Positions 9,410 through 18,223 of a stretch of 64,000 bases of DNA are shown here, piece after piece. The notes below the pieces were generated by a model that was not told the DNA's origin, made no database searches, and saw nothing but the letters and a program-made list of their open reading frames with translations. The translations under genes and the position numbers were made by a program. The stretch's first letter is position 1. Every line of letters starts with the position of its first letter. The DNA is taken from the NCBI GenBank assembly GCA_027348115.1, contig DAIEQA010000195.1, forward strand, positions 1 through 64,000, read 5' to 3'. The DNA is from Fen-1258 sp027348115. Lineage in GTDB: Bacteria > Bacteroidota > Ignavibacteria > Ignavibacteriales > Melioribacteraceae.

Positions 9410-10819
9410 ATGAACTCGCGAATCATAAAAGTATTGTACCTGGTTCTCTTAATTGCAAGTTACATCAACGCACAAACAGGCCAGCTTAGCCAGCAGCAAA
9501 AATCCTGGCTGGAAAAATCCAACCGCCATGAAAAGAACGGCTGGATTTATCTTCACATCGAAGGTTCGCCGGAAGAGCGCGGATTTCAATACGGCTATCT
9601 TCTCGGCAAAGAAATAAAGTACGCAATAGACGCAACCGCCAAAGAGTGGAATTACCAAACCGCAATGGATTGGTCGTGGCTGGTTGAAAGAGCTGGTAAA
9701 ATGTTCACACCAAAAGTGAATGCGGAAATTTTAGCTGAACTCAATAGCATGAAGGAAGGGATGAAAGCTGCGGGATATTCGACAACTCAAGACGAGCTTG
9801 TAGCTTTAAACGGAATTATAGAACTGGAAGGATATTGGTGGCCGACAGTAAAAGATTCTTTTAAAACAAATTCGGACTTCCCCAAAAAAGAATCATGCAG
9901 TTCCTTTATTGCAACCGGCAGCATGACCGCCGACGGAAAAATTGTTCTCGGTCATAATACAATGGGCGGTTACCAGGATCCATTATGCAATCTTATACTC
10001 GATATACAACCGGAGAATGGGCATCGTATTTTGATGCAGTCCGGGCCTGGTTTTATTCACAGCGCAACCGATTTCTTTATCACCGATGCCGGGCTGGTCG
10101 GTTCGGAAACAACCATCGGAGATTTCTTCCCGTTCGTTGTTAACGGTGAGCCGGAGTTTTCCAGGATGCGAAACGCAACCCAGTATGCAAACAATATTGA
10201 CGAGTGGTGCAACATTATGAAGAAAGACAACAACGGCGGATACGCGAACGCATGGCTAATCGGCGATATAAACACAAACGAAATTGCCCGGCTCGAACTT
10301 GGTTTGAAACAAGTGGCTTTGGAAAAAACAAAGGACGGATTTTTTACCGGCTCAAATATAGCGGAGAATCTTAAGCTATTGCGCTTCGAGACAAAGAGCG
10401 ACAACTCGAATATCAAAAATTCCAACATTGCCCGTCGCGTGCGCTGGAAACAATTGATGAAAAAATACGCCGGCAAAATTAATACTGAACTTGCAGAAAA
10501 ATTCGAAGCCGACCATTACGATACATATCTCAACAAAGAAATTCCCGACGGCAGAACGTTGTGCTCTCACGGTGAACTTGACGCAATGTTAAATGCAAAC
10601 GAAACGCCGTTTTCTCCCGGCGGCACATACGACGGAAAAGTTGTTGATTCAAAGCTGGCAAAGCAAATGTCATTTCTTGCGCGATGGGGCGCGGCTTGCG
10701 GTAAAGCGTTCAACGCAAATAAATTTCTGGATGAACATCCGCAATTCGATTACTTAAAAGGAAGGCTAAAGGATCGCCCTTCAGAGCCATGGACCGAATT
10801 TAAAGCGGGAGAAAAATAA
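9410..10819 (+). CDS. secreted C45/phospholipase-B-like Ntn hydrolase
   Basis: The protein is 469 residues from the ATG at 9410; a TTG at 9383 would add nine residues but would push the signal peptide inward. An N-terminal signal peptide ends near the AQTG site at residues 20-24. The mature part carries an ESCSSF motif whose Cys (residue 163) is the expected autocatalytic N-terminal nucleophile, followed by DGKIVLGHNTMGGY, the marks of the C45 / phospholipase B-like clan. These proteins mature by self-cleavage and hydrolyse amide bonds. The substrate here is unknown. The next gene starts two bases after the stop, so the hydrolase and the PfkB kinase are very likely translated from one message. 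Confidence 0.8.
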   Translation: MNSRIIKVLYLVLLIASYINAQTGQLSQQQKSWLEKSNRHEKNGWIYLHIEGSPEERGFQYGYLLGKEIKYAIDATAKEWNYQTAMDWSWLVERAGKMFTPKVNAEILAELNSMKEGMKAAGYSTTQDELVALNGIIELEGYWWPTVKDSFKTNSDFPKKESCSSFIATGSMTADGKIVLGHNTMGGYQDPLCNLILDIQPENGHRILMQSGPGFIHSATDFFITDAGLVGSETTIGDFFPFVVNGEPEFSRMRNATQYANNIDEWCNIMKKDNNGGYANAWLIGDINTNEIARLELGLKQVALEKTKDGFFTGSNIAENLKLLRFETKSDNSNIKNSNIARRVRWKQLMKKYAGKINTELAEKFEADHYDTYLNKEIPDGRTLCSHGELDAMLNANETPFSPGGTYDGKVVDSKLAKQMSFLARWGAACGKAFNANKFLDEHPQFDYLKGRLKDRPSEPWTEFKAGEK

Positions 10820-10821
10820 AA

Positions 10822-11724
10822 TTGGATATTTACCTTTACGGAATGACGCTCCTTTCTTCGATTAATCTTCTCAAGGAAGTTTACCCCCAGCCGGACGGTT
10901 ATGCCGAAATAAATGAATCTTATTCACTTCCCGGCGGCGAAACCGCAAACGCGGCAATTGTTCTTTCCGGCTTCGGATACAAAACAAAAATAGACGGCCC
11001 GTTTCTCGGAAGTAAAACAAAAGAACCGCTTACCGCTCACTTGGAAAAATTCGATATAGATTATTCGCTCTTGCATTTTGATTTCTCATTCGACGGCGTA
11101 CAGGACATTGTTTTAATCGACAGTAATTCCAGAACGGTTTTCGGAAAATTTCAAAAATATTTCGGCGAAGAAACAAGAAGATGGACCGCGCCGGATAAGG
11201 ACTCTATCCGGGAGGCAAAAATTGTTTCGATCGATCCATTTTTTAATAACGAATCCGAGCTCGCGGCAAGGTATTGTTTCGAACTTAACAAACAGTATGT
11301 CACTATTGACTGTCTTCACGATAGCGTTATGCACCGGCACTCGGCAGCGAATGTTATTTCAAACGAGTTCATCAAGAATAATTACCCGGAAGAAAATATA
11401 GAAGAATTGTTTTATAAGTACGCGGGTTCGTCCGATGGTTTAACTGTTTTCACTTTCGGCTCGCGGGAAATTTTATACGGAAGAAAAGATTCGACTATCA
11501 AAAAAATTGTTCCGTACAAAGTGAACGCGGTCAGCACGCTCGGCGCCGGCGATACTTTCAGAGCCGGAATTATTTACGGATTGCTGAACAATATGAGCGA
11601 TGAAGATACGGTTAAATTTGCCGCAGCAACTGCAGCAATTGTATGCACGCAATTTCCGATGGCGTTTAATCCTCCCTGTGTCCCAGACATTCTTAAACTT
11701 ATTAACGAACAAAGAAATTCATGA
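10822..11724 (+). CDS. PfkB family carbohydrate/nucleoside kinase
   Basis: A protein of 300 residues of the ribokinase fold. The two PfkB signatures are present: PGGETANAA near residues 37-45 and GAGDTFRAGI at 241-250, where Asp244 is the catalytic base. Substrate cannot be read from sequence; sugars and nucleosides are both possible. The start is a TTG at 10822, two bases after the upstream stop; this is the only start that keeps the first strand of the fold. The stop overlaps the ATG of the ACT gene (ATGA), a sign of translational coupling. Confidence 0.85.
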   Translation: MDIYLYGMTLLSSINLLKEVYPQPDGYAEINESYSLPGGETANAAIVLSGFGYKTKIDGPFLGSKTKEPLTAHLEKFDIDYSLLHFDFSFDGVQDIVLIDSNSRTVFGKFQKYFGEETRRWTAPDKDSIREAKIVSIDPFFNNESELAARYCFELNKQYVTIDCLHDSVMHRHSAANVISNEFIKNNYPEENIEELFYKYAGSSDGLTVFTFGSREILYGRKDSTIKKIVPYKVNAVSTLGAGDTFRAGIIYGLLNNMSDEDTVKFAAATAAIVCTQFPMAFNPPCVPDILKLINEQRNS

Positions 11725-12104
11725 CGAAAAAGTTAACACTCTCAATTCAATCAGTAGTGCTCGGCATTTGCAGGTTAGATCCTTCAACGCCAATACCTGC
11801 GTGGGCATTGAACAATGAATTTTTTTCTATTACAAAAACCGGCGAAGAATTATCGGTTGTTTGTCCCGAACAAATTATTCCATCCGGCATTAAATCCGAA
11901 AAAGGATGGCGTGCGATAAAAATTGAAGGGCCGATCAATTTTACGGCAACAGGAATTCTCTCCTCCTTATTACAGCCGTTGGCAGACAAAGGAATAAGCA
12001 TCTTTACTGTTTCAACTTTCGATACGGATTATGTGCTCGTAAAAAAAGAGAATCTGGAAAATGCAATTTCAATTCTGAAACGAAATAATCAAATTAATTT
12101 TTAG
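11721..12104 (+). CDS. ACT domain protein (CASTOR-like tandem ACT)
   Basis: A protein of 127 residues resembling the small bacterial tandem-ACT proteins. An N-terminal part contains the Ile-Pro-Ala-Trp-Ala segment (about residues 25-29). The C-terminal ACT half contains GPINFTATGILSSLLQPLADKGISIF, here spanning about residues 75-100, and ends with TDYVLVKKENLENAISIL. ACT domains bind amino acids or other small ligands and regulate partner proteins. The 4-base overlap with the kinase gene suggests it may sense the substrate or product of that pathway, which is inference. Confidence 0.8.
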   Translation: MTKKLTLSIQSVVLGICRLDPSTPIPAWALNNEFFSITKTGEELSVVCPEQIIPSGIKSEKGWRAIKIEGPINFTATGILSSLLQPLADKGISIFTVSTFDTDYVLVKKENLENAISILKRNNQINF

Positions 12105-12155
12105 CTGTCGCTCTTATAATATTCGTCACCTGCTTTCACTCTGTTAACTATTTAC

Positions 12156-12163
12156 TATATTTG
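12156..12163 (+). promoter_or_regulatory. Bacteroidota-type -7 box upstream of the DUF5916 gene
   Basis: The sequence TATATTTG followed by C matches the Bacteroidota primary sigma consensus TAnnTTTG exactly. A weak TTTC lies about 18 bases upstream in the place of the -33 TTTG. It lies 115 bases before the DUF5916 start, in a 173-bp gap that otherwise shows no gene. Confidence 0.4.
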
Positions 12164-12277
12164 CACAGCCGTTCGTAAAATATTTTTATTTGCTGCGCGA
12201 TATACATCTTAATTTAACAGACATAGATTCGTCTTAATATATAACTGGAACGATTTATTCATTAACGGCGACATACC

Positions 12278-14926
12278 ATGAAAAAGAACTTACCCTTGCT
12301 GCTTTCGGCGCTTACATTTATTATTTTTTCTACACCTTCACTTGCAAACGAAAATTCATTTGACGAATTACCCGATTCAACATCTGGCAAAAGGTATCCT
12401 CCGAAACGTACGTATGTAACTACAAGAACGAGCAAACCGCCGGAAATTGACGGCAAGCTTGACGACGAATGCTGGGAAGGAGGAGGTTGGGATAATTTTA
12501 TTTTTCAGCGCGAACCGGTTGACGGCGGAACGCCGACGGAAAAAACAATTATCAAGGTTGTTTACGACGACAACAATATTTATGCTGCCGCCCGGTGTTA
12601 CGATAGCGAACCTGAAAAAATCACCCGCATGCTTTCCGGAAGAGATACATTTAGCGGCGACCTAATAGGTTTCTGTTTCGACAGCTATTACGACCGGCGA
12701 ACTTCGTTCGAGTTTGGAGTTAACGCCGCTGGTATCCGGCTCGACAACTCCGTTACAAACGGCAACCAGATCAACTTAAATTGGAACGCGGTATGGGAAG
12801 CCAAGGTAGGATCGGAAGATTCTGCCTGGACCGCAGAATTTAAAATTCCGCTCTCACAGCTTTATTTCTCACCTAAAGATAAGTACACGTGGGGCTTCAT
12901 GGTCTGGCGCTGGATTTTTAGGAAAAGCGAGGAAGATGATTGGGGACCTAATCCTATTTCAACTTCTACCTGGGTCGATCGATACGGCGACATAACCGGA
13001 ATTGAAGGAATAAAGACGCCGTCGAGAATAGAGATTCTTCCTTACACTCTTGGCAAGTATCATACATTTCAAAAAGAGGAAGGCAATCCATTTAAAACCG
13101 GCACAGATAAAAGTTTGGATTTAGGATTGGACGGAAAGATCGGCATAACAAGTAACTTCATAATTGATTTTACAATCAACCCGGATTTCGGGCAGGTGGA
13201 AGCCGATCCGTCGCAAATTTCTTTATCGTCTTACGAACTTCAGTACGAAGAGAAGCGTCCGTTCTTTATAGAAGGAAGCGGCATCTTAAATTTTTCGCCT
13301 CTTTATTATCCCCGAAGAATCGGTCATGTTCCTTCTTATTATCCTTCTCTGGGCGCAAACGAGTATGTTGATATGCCGGATCGAACTTCGATTCTCGGCG
13401 CGGCTAAGATTACAGGCAAGACAGACGGCGGACTTTCCATCGGTGTAATGGAAAGCGTTACCGGAAAAGCAACCGCGGACGTTCAGACCCCGAATGGAAA
13501 ATATTCGACCGCCGTTGAGCCGCTCACAAATTTTTTTATGGGAAGAATTCAAAAGGAATATAACGACGGAAATATAATTATCGGCGGAGCGTTTACTGCG
13601 GTTAACAGAAACATCGGCGACGATAACTTAAAATTTCTTCCGCGCGCTTCATACACCGGCGGTTTCGATTTTATTTTTAAGTGGGACGATAAAAATTATT
13701 ATATCAGCGGCAACGCGCTGGCGAGCTACTTCAGAGGAGATAAACAATCCATAACCCAGGTACAACTTTCGCCCGTACATTATTTTCAGCGGCCGGACGC
13801 GGATTATCTATCGCTCGACACAAACAAAACTTCACTTGCCGGTTACGGGGGAAAGCTGGAATTCGGCAAAGCAGGCGGCAACGCATGGAGATTTTCCGAA
13901 AGCGTAACATTTTATTCTCCCAACTTTGAAGTAAACGATCTTGGCTACCTTCCGCAGGTAGACAGGGTTTACCAAATCTCGCGCTTCGGTTATGTAGCGC
14001 AAACGCCGTCGGGAATTTTGAGAAACTATTCCGCGTACTTCGATCAAAACTCGACATGGAATTTCGGCGGAGATAATTATTCTTTCGAAGCCGGATTTTT
14101 TTCCAACATTACCTTTATAAACAGATGGTATGTAAACACAAATTTTTACCGAATACTATCTGCTCTCGATCCGTCGTCGATTTGGGGAGGACCGCTTTTA
14201 AAATTTCCGGGCGGATGGCGCTACAGCATAAGCGCAGGAAGCGATAACACCAAGCCGCTCTCGCTCGGTCTTGAATTCAACAACCAGATTCACGACGATA
14301 ATATTTCAAAACATTATTATATCTCTCCTTCATTCACTTACAGAGTTACCGACGCATTAACTTTTTCTGGTAATGTCTATTACGATTTCACGCGCAACAA
14401 TCTGCAGTATGTATCAACTCAAAGCAGCGGTAGCCGCGATATTTACTTTCTGGGAATGGTTGACCAGGACCTTATCGGAATTACAGTGCGCGCGTCGCTC
14501 TATCTTACACCGGATTTGTCGATTCAATATTACGGAAGCCCCTTCAGCGCGACTCGGAAATATTCCGGTTTCAAAAAAGTTATAAACCCGCGCGCGGATA
14601 ATTACAACGACCGCTTCTATGCTTACAATCAAAACCAAATTGCGTTTGATAAATTCTTGGATTCGTACCGGATAGACGAGAATGCCGACGGAGTAACAGA
14701 CTTTGTTATCAGCAATCCGGACATGAGTTTCAGCGAATTCCGTTCCAACCTTGTAATCAGGTGGGAATACAATCCGGGATCTACGGTTTACGTAGTCTGG
14801 TCCCAAAACCGTTCGATGCTTTCGGCTTACGAGTCAACTTCTTTAAGCCGCGCGGTCGATCGGGTGTTTAGTATTTATCCCGACAACATTTTCATGATCA
14901 AGATAAATCATTGGTTCTCTCTGTAA
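12278..14926 (+). CDS. DUF5916 outer-membrane protein with CBM9-like N-terminal domain
   Basis: A protein of 882 residues. A signal peptide (about residues 1-23, ending near SLAN) precedes a CBM9-like carbohydrate-binding domain (about 50-250) that opens with KPPEIDGKLDDECWEG. The remainder is the DUF5916 region, which contains PDFGQVEADPSQ and EEKRPFFIEG and then many alternating, aromatic-rich beta strands. This is consistent with an outer-membrane beta-barrel, and the protein ends in an aromatic residue followed by Ser-Leu. The family is common in Bacteroidota; its function is not known, and the CBM9-like part suggests glycan contact. It stands alone between its own likely promoter (12156) and a strong terminator (14966). 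Confidence 0.85.
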   Translation: MKKNLPLLLSALTFIIFSTPSLANENSFDELPDSTSGKRYPPKRTYVTTRTSKPPEIDGKLDDECWEGGGWDNFIFQREPVDGGTPTEKTIIKVVYDDNNIYAAARCYDSEPEKITRMLSGRDTFSGDLIGFCFDSYYDRRTSFEFGVNAAGIRLDNSVTNGNQINLNWNAVWEAKVGSEDSAWTAEFKIPLSQLYFSPKDKYTWGFMVWRWIFRKSEEDDWGPNPISTSTWVDRYGDITGIEGIKTPSRIEILPYTLGKYHTFQKEEGNPFKTGTDKSLDLGLDGKIGITSNFIIDFTINPDFGQVEADPSQISLSSYELQYEEKRPFFIEGSGILNFSPLYYPRRIGHVPSYYPSLGANEYVDMPDRTSILGAAKITGKTDGGLSIGVMESVTGKATADVQTPNGKYSTAVEPLTNFFMGRIQKEYNDGNIIIGGAFTAVNRNIGDDNLKFLPRASYTGGFDFIFKWDDKNYYISGNALASYFRGDKQSITQVQLSPVHYFQRPDADYLSLDTNKTSLAGYGGKLEFGKAGGNAWRFSESVTFYSPNFEVNDLGYLPQVDRVYQISRFGYVAQTPSGILRNYSAYFDQNSTWNFGGDNYSFEAGFFSNITFINRWYVNTNFYRILSALDPSSIWGGPLLKFPGGWRYSISAGSDNTKPLSLGLEFNNQIHDDNISKHYYISPSFTYRVTDALTFSGNVYYDFTRNNLQYVSTQSSGSRDIYFLGMVDQDLIGITVRASLYLTPDLSIQYYGSPFSATRKYSGFKKVINPRADNYNDRFYAYNQNQIAFDKFLDSYRIDENADGVTDFVISNPDMSFSEFRSNLVIRWEYNPGSTVYVVWSQNRSMLSAYESTSLSRAVDRVFSIYPDNIFMIKINHWFSL

Positions 14927-14965
14927 CAAAGAATTTTTTTTCATCGACTAAAGAATATAAAAACG

Positions 14966-14996
14966 CGGCGATGGTTTACCTGTCGCTGTTTTTTTA
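14966..14996 (+). terminator. Rho-independent terminator of the DUF5916 gene
   Basis: A stem GCGATGG / CTGTCGC (with two G-T pairs) and a TTTAC loop at 14968-14986 is followed by a TGTTTTTTT run. It lies 40 bases after the DUF5916 stop codon. Confidence 0.75.
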
Positions 14997-15126
14997 TCAT
15001 ATCCGTTTACAAACAAAAGACCGTTTCGTCTTTATAAATTTTGTTTCGTTGATTAAGTAAGCGACCTTCGCTATTTTCTTCGGCATAATTTACGTCGGCA
15101 TACAAAAAAATTTCGAAAGGAAATTT

Positions 15127-15591
15127 ATGCGAACGATAAACGACTGGCTCAGCGAGTACGGCGAAAGCCATCGCAATCCAACCAATAAAACGATTCATTG
15201 GGTCTGCGTTCCGTCAATATTTTTTTCCGTTGTCGGACTTCTTTTTCTTGTAAAAATTCCTTTAAGTCTCGGCTATGCAATTCAGTTGAACCTCGCCGTA
15301 GTAGTTTTGCTGTTTGCCGTAATCTATTACATGCGTTTATCGAAAACACTTTGGATAGGAATGCTTTTATACGCACTCCTTTGCCTCTTTGTTCTTATTA
15401 AGTTGGAACAAGCCGGCGTCTCAATACTTCACGTATGCATCTTCGTTTTCGTAATCGCTTGGATCGGTCAGTTCATCGGCCACAAAATCGAGGGCAGAAA
15501 ACCTTCGTTCTTCAAGGATCTTCAGTTTCTGCTTATTGGTCCGGCATGGCTGATGAATTTTATATATAAGCGCCTTGGAATAAAAATCTAA
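15127..15591 (+). CDS. Mpo1-like (DUF962) membrane protein
   Basis: A protein of 154 residues. It opens with a WLSEYGESHRNPTNKTIHW block (about residues 7-25) and has four membrane helices. A late QFIGHKIEGRKPSF block near residues 117-130 is typical of the Mpo1/DUF962 family. Yeast Mpo1 is an iron-dependent dioxygenase that shortens 2-hydroxy fatty acids, and the His residues of both blocks are its proposed metal ligands. The same chemistry is possible here but unproven. A GAAAGGAAA ribosome-binding site lies just upstream of the ATG. Confidence 0.85.
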   Translation: MRTINDWLSEYGESHRNPTNKTIHWVCVPSIFFSVVGLLFLVKIPLSLGYAIQLNLAVVVLLFAVIYYMRLSKTLWIGMLLYALLCLFVLIKLEQAGVSILHVCIFVFVIAWIGQFIGHKIEGRKPSFFKDLQFLLIGPAWLMNFIYKRLGIKI

Positions 15592-15656
15592 ATGCGTTTG
15601 TTTAAAACTGGAATATTATTAGAGGGAACGGAATTAGCCATTCCCCGATTGCGAAA

Positions 15657-16028
15657 TTAGTTTTGTGAATGAAGAGCTACTTTATTTCCTTCCGTGTCAA
15701 TTATCACAGCCATATAGCCGTATTCTTCCGTAATAATTCTCTTTGGCAGAATAATTTGTCCGCCGGCTGTTTCAACTTTTGAAAGCGCAGCGCTTAAATC
15801 CGGATTAGCATTAAAATAAATCGTCACACCCTCCTGCGCAGGTTTATAACTGGAACCTTTGCAAAGAGCTCCTCCTAGACTTCCCTGTTCTGCGGGAAAG
15901 AAAGCCATTTCGAATCCGCCGAAATTCATTTTCTGCATGGACTCATACCCGAAGATTGTACAGTAAAATTTTACGGCTCTATCTATGTCCGAAGCCGGAA
16001 CTTCAAACCAATTAATTACATTAGCCAT
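15657..16028 (-). CDS. VOC (glyoxalase-fold) family protein
   Basis: A protein of 123 residues with two beta-alpha-beta-beta-beta units of the vicinal oxygen chelate fold. The N-terminal half reads WFEVPASDIDRAVKFY and the C-terminal half ends in IDTEGNKVALHS, as in the YdhR/PhnB-like VOC proteins of unknown substrate. No specific enzyme can be named. It is transcribed away from the esterase gene by the same strand with 59 bp between them. Confidence 0.82.
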   Translation of the reverse strand: MANVINWFEVPASDIDRAVKFYCTIFGYESMQKMNFGGFEMAFFPAEQGSLGGALCKGSSYKPAQEGVTIYFNANPDLSAALSKVETAGGQIILPKRIITEEYGYMAVIIDTEGNKVALHSQN

Positions 16029-16086
16029 TGCTTACCCTTTCCAATTTATTTTATGGATATGTTAAATGATAATTATATTCCGCAAA

Positions 16087-16713
16087 CTAACTGAAATATT
16101 TTTTCAGCGCTTCGGTATTGATTTCGTGTTTGCCTTTAAAAACCAGAACCCCATGATCAATTTTACTTTTGTTTAAACGAGAGATTTCTTTTTCCAGGAG
16201 CTCTTTGGTAAAATAATGATCCTCATCGCCTACAATCAATGTTAAATTGAGGGCGTTAAGTAATTCCCTGCAGGAATGGAATTCCATATCGTGCGGCAGC
16301 GGGCTGCCCCAAACAATTAGTTTGTTTAATTGAGACGCGCCTTTCACGGCCCATCTTACCGCGGTGGCTGCGCCCTGAGAAAAGCCAAGGACGATTATTT
16401 TTGCCTGGTGTTCATTAAAATATTTTAGAATCTCCGCGTACAAATCATCAAGATAATTCACATAGTCGGTTATCTCGTTTTCGCGGTCTTCTTTTGTCAT
16501 CCACGTTGCGCCTATATTTCCGTTTGTTCCTTTAATATAAAATTTATTCAGTGCTTCCGGCGCAACTATTAATTTTGTTCCGCCGGCAATCGAGCCAAAT
16601 TCTTTAATAAAATTTTCCGCCAACTGCGCGTACCCGTGAAGCACAAACCATATTGTTTCAATTTTGTCGGATGGATCACCCATTACGTAATACCGAGCAG
16701 ACTTAGAAACCAA
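16087..16713 (-). CDS. alpha/beta-hydrolase esterase (phospholipase/carboxylesterase type)
   Basis: A protein of 208 residues. The nucleophile elbow GFSQG puts the catalytic Ser at residue 112. Asp163 or Asp165 in VGDEDHY and His196 in KGKHEIN complete a likely triad. An early WFVLHGYAQ supplies the oxyanion-hole region. The order and spacing match the phospholipase/carboxylesterase family. The start is uncertain. A TTG at 16713 keeps the whole first strand (SARYYVMG), while the first ATG at 16683 would remove ten residues. No signal peptide is visible, so the enzyme is likely cytoplasmic. Confidence 0.82.
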   Translation of the reverse strand: MVSKSARYYVMGDPSDKIETIWFVLHGYAQLAENFIKEFGSIAGGTKLIVAPEALNKFYIKGTNGNIGATWMTKEDRENEITDYVNYLDDLYAEILKYFNEHQAKIIVLGFSQGAATAVRWAVKGASQLNKLIVWGSPLPHDMEFHSCRELLNALNLTLIVGDEDHYFTKELLEKEISRLNKSKIDHGVLVFKGKHEINTEALKKYFS

Positions 16714-16762
16714 AATAGTTTTAGCAACCGTCCTTCAAATGTTCCTTTAGTACAATAGTTTA

Positions 16763-17305
16763 TTAAGAAAGAAGTTTTAATAGTTTTCTTCCCCGCGCTT
16801 TGATGGCCGGCGCACCGTTAATCATTTGCTTTTGAATCTCGTCGCAGACGCTTTCAGCAATCGATTTGTTTTTAACAGCAAAATGGGACATGGTTTGCAT
16901 ACAAGAAACTTTTACAATAATGCTATCCGATGAAACCAGCCAATGATTCAACGTACGTAAAGCCGTATCGGTTTCTTTTTTATTCAGCTTAAGATAACCG
17001 AGCATCAAAGCTATATGCCACATAACCTCTTTCTGCTTAAAGGTTTCAAGGTTGTTAAAGATTATCGATTTTTTTGCCTGGATATATTCGGGAAATCTTC
17101 TGGCAACTTTTTCAACGGCATCGGCGCATCTTGCTCTAACCACTTTATCTTCGTGGAATATTCCGCCAAATACTTCGCCGAACAATTCCGGGTCGCTGGT
17201 TACAAGTTGAACAACTTCGTCGGCTTTACCGATTGAGCGAAGATCGTTTCCGGTTAAGAGGTCGTAAATTGTCCCGCTTACGGGTAAAAAATTCTTTGCA
17301 GTCAT
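16763..17305 (-). CDS. HEAT-repeat-like protein
   Basis: A protein of 180 residues, all-helical in pattern, with recurring helical pairs such as DKVVRARCADAVEKVARRFPE and DSIIVKVSCMQTMSHFA and a final LRKALAR-like helix rich in Lys. This looks like a short HEAT or armadillo-like repeat protein used for protein contacts. No enzymatic motif is present and no precise family is recognised. It is followed 49 bp later by the esterase gene on the same strand. Confidence 0.7.
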   Translation of the reverse strand: MTAKNFLPVSGTIYDLLTGNDLRSIGKADEVVQLVTSDPELFGEVFGGIFHEDKVVRARCADAVEKVARRFPEYIQAKKSIIFNNLETFKQKEVMWHIALMLGYLKLNKKETDTALRTLNHWLVSSDSIIVKVSCMQTMSHFAVKNKSIAESVCDEIQKQMINGAPAIKARGRKLLKLLS

Positions 17306-17351
17306 CTTTCTTTACATGCTTCTTACGGATTATTTAATCGGTATAAATATT

Positions 17352-18161
17352 TTATTTCCACTCAAGAATTTCCAATTTATCGCTCAACTCTATGGCGCCT
17401 GTTCCTTCGTGAATAAGATTTTGCCCGAAGTTAACATTGTTGCCGGATGTTCTATAACTTGCAAGAGTTCTCAACGGTTCGTCTCCCTTTTCTGCGGTAT
17501 CCTGATTAACCGTTGTAACGACACATCGAGAGCACGGTTTAACAACATCAAAAACTATTTCGCCAATTCTAAATTTTTTCCATTTATCCTCGTCGTACGC
17601 CTTTCCCCCGCCGAAAACAAAGTTGGGACGGAAGCGGTTCATCGGCACTTTTTCTGTAAGACGCGAGTTCAAATCGTTTAATGATTGTTCGCCGATAATT
17701 AGAAATGGGTATGCGTCCGCAAAACTTACAACGTCGTCCTTGCCGGAATATCTTCGATCAACAAGGCGACGGCTTTCCTCGGGCATATAGACCAGCCGGC
17801 ATTCCATATTCATTGCTGCGCTTAGCCACTCGTCGGTTTTTTTTCCAACCGATAATGCTTTAACCGTATCGCTCCAAACGACCACATTGATCTCATCATT
17901 GATTGCTTTATCGATCATGAATGAAAGCGGGGTAATGAATTTAGATTTATGCGCAAGAGTTAGAATACGGTCTTTTATAATTGTTGATATCAGCGCCATT
18001 TGCGGGTGTGTTCGTTGGGTTAAAAATTTCCCGTGTTTATCCACAACCATCCAGCGGCGGTCGTATTTTAATCCGCGGTCTGTTACTTCAGAAGAATGTA
18101 ATGATATTCCCGCTAAAGATTTAACGGGATAAATATTTATTTCAGTTAGTTTGTATTCCAT
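17352..18161 (-). CDS. MOSC domain protein (YcbX/mARC-like)
   Basis: A protein of 269 residues. An N-terminal MOSC beta-barrel opens with INIYPVKSLAGI and DRRWMVVDKHGKFLTQR. The C-terminal MOSC domain carries FRPNFVFGGG and the molybdenum-binding PCSRC motif near residues 217-221. These are the marks of the mARC/YcbX subgroup, which uses molybdenum cofactor to reduce N-hydroxylated compounds. YcbX fuses a ferredoxin domain that is absent here, so an external electron donor is needed. It lies 62 bp downstream of the Mut7-C gene. Confidence 0.87.
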   Translation of the reverse strand: MEYKLTEINIYPVKSLAGISLHSSEVTDRGLKYDRRWMVVDKHGKFLTQRTHPQMALISTIIKDRILTLAHKSKFITPLSFMIDKAINDEINVVVWSDTVKALSVGKKTDEWLSAAMNMECRLVYMPEESRRLVDRRYSGKDDVVSFADAYPFLIIGEQSLNDLNSRLTEKVPMNRFRPNFVFGGGKAYDEDKWKKFRIGEIVFDVVKPCSRCVVTTVNQDTAEKGDEPLRTLASYRTSGNNVNFGQNLIHEGTGAIELSDKLEILEWK

Positions 18162-18223
18162 CTTATTTTGATGCCTGCATTAAATAATTCTAAAGATAAC
18201 TAAAGCAGCTCTTCGGCTCAAAA

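Noticed and set aside
10057..10476. 139-codon minus-strand frame inside the C45 hydrolase gene
   Set aside because: It is antisense to a well-supported gene, rich in Ser/Phe/Lys as expected for a shadow, and matches no family.
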